Source: Phycisphaerales bacterium
Lineage (GTDB): Bacteria > Planctomycetota > Phycisphaerae > Phycisphaerales > UBA1924
Reading direction: 5' to 3'
Length of the DNA stretch: 5,100 nucleotides
Assembly (NCBI GenBank): GCA_020054055.1
Contig: JAGVLZ010000090.1
Span: forward strand, 1-5,100
Made by a program: the position numbers and the translations under genes. How positions within the stretch are numbered: position 1 is the stretch's first letter; the number at the start of each line of letters is the position of its first letter. Of this stretch, positions 4,834-5,100 are shown in pieces. The notes beneath the pieces are model-generated. The model was not told the origin of the DNA. It made no database searches and saw only the letters and a list, made by a program, of their open reading frames with translations.

Positions 4834-5100
4834 TTCCGCGGGGGGGAGGTTGCGAGCGTTTGCTCGAGTTCGGCGATGAGTTCGGGGGAAAGGACGTGTT
4901 CGACTGCGTCGGCGGACCAATCGACGTGCGAAGCGGCGACGTCGGCGTGGCGGATCAGGTATTGCTCCCAGAGGCGGTGGTTTCGCTCGACGCGCGCAGC
5001 GCTCCGCCTTCCCTGCTCGGTGAGCGACCAGCGGCCTTGCGACCGAGTGACATACCCGCGGCGCGCGAGCCCCCGGAGCAGAGCCTCGGTCCACGGGCGC
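4830..5100 (-). CDS. C-terminal fragment with DtxR/MntR-like domain, probably a second metal permease
   Basis: This is the last 89 codons of a gene entering from the right edge, with its TGA at 4832-4830 overlapping the downstream ATG by 4 bp. It is in a different frame from the downstream permease. It reads as a winged-helix end (LARRGYVTRSQGRWSLTEQG, residues 11-30 of the fragment) followed by NHRLWEQYLIRH (40-51) and ADAVEHVLS (63-71), the DtxR/MntR metal-binding and dimerisation region. The ligand-like residues H41, E46, D64, E68 and H69 are present. At the position where DtxR has Cys and MntR has Glu this copy has Asp. It lacks the DPxGxPIP ending found in the downstream protein. Tandem position before an ABC-3 permease with the same kind of tail suggests the missing N-terminal part is the partner permease, but a free-standing MntR-type repressor cannot be excluded from this window. 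Confidence 0.8.
   Translation of the reverse strand, partial: RPWTEALLRGLARRGYVTRSQGRWSLTEQGRRSAARVERNHRLWEQYLIRHADVAASHVDWSADAVEHVLSPELIAELEQTLATSPPRK

Noticed and set aside
4834..5094. Extension of the permease frame upstream by 87 codons
   Set aside because: The extra stretch is a run of Arg and Pro with no domain. Another frame in the same DNA reads clearly as a DtxR-like C-terminus. The ATG at 4833 overlaps that stop and begins a normal permease N-terminus.

Overview
The window is GC-rich chromosomal DNA. Sampled 60-base lines of the flanking genes are about 65-75% G+C. Several things point to Planctomycetota, possibly Phycisphaerae: a PknB-type Ser/Thr kinase divergent from an ECF-like sigma factor, a metal permease carrying a DtxR/MntR-type C-terminal domain, and the overall gene style. 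This assignment rests on family and context recognition, not on a search, so it is only moderately certain.

Layout from left to right. (1) On the minus strand at 1-191 is the N-terminus of a Ser/Thr protein kinase that runs off the left edge. (2) After a 163-bp divergent intergenic region comes a plus-strand sigma factor (355-1014). (3) A 103-bp spacer leads to a plus-strand run of four genes with overlapping ends: an HD-domain protein starting at TTG (1118-1693), a DUF6998-like protein with a PD-(D/E)XK-like residue pattern (1690-2187), a MntA-type nucleotidyltransferase antitoxin (2184-2498) and a HepT/HEPN toxin (2488-2847). (4) A further stand-alone nucleotidyltransferase lies on the plus strand (2903-3496). 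(5) Converging on it from the minus strand is a metal-transport module: an ABC-3 family permease fused to a DtxR/MntR-like domain (3466-4833). It is preceded by the C-terminal end of a second protein with a similar DtxR-like domain (4830-5100, cut by the right edge). The two overlap by 4 bp, as in an operon.

The left part looks like a signalling pair, in which a kinase could control the sigma factor. The middle part, roughly 1700-2850, is distinctly lower in G+C (about 47-57% in sampled lines). It carries a type VII (MntA/HepT) toxin-antitoxin pair coupled to a DUF6998 gene, which looks like an acquired defence or stability cassette. The right part is a Mn/Zn/Fe uptake operon whose metal sensor-like domains are covalently attached to at least one membrane subunit.

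The two most interesting points are the DUF6998-MntA-HepT coupling and the permease-DtxR fusion followed in tandem by a second DtxR-like C-terminus. There is no gene-free stretch longer than 300 bases. I saw no tRNA, rRNA, CRISPR array, insertion sequence or convincing intrinsic terminator.
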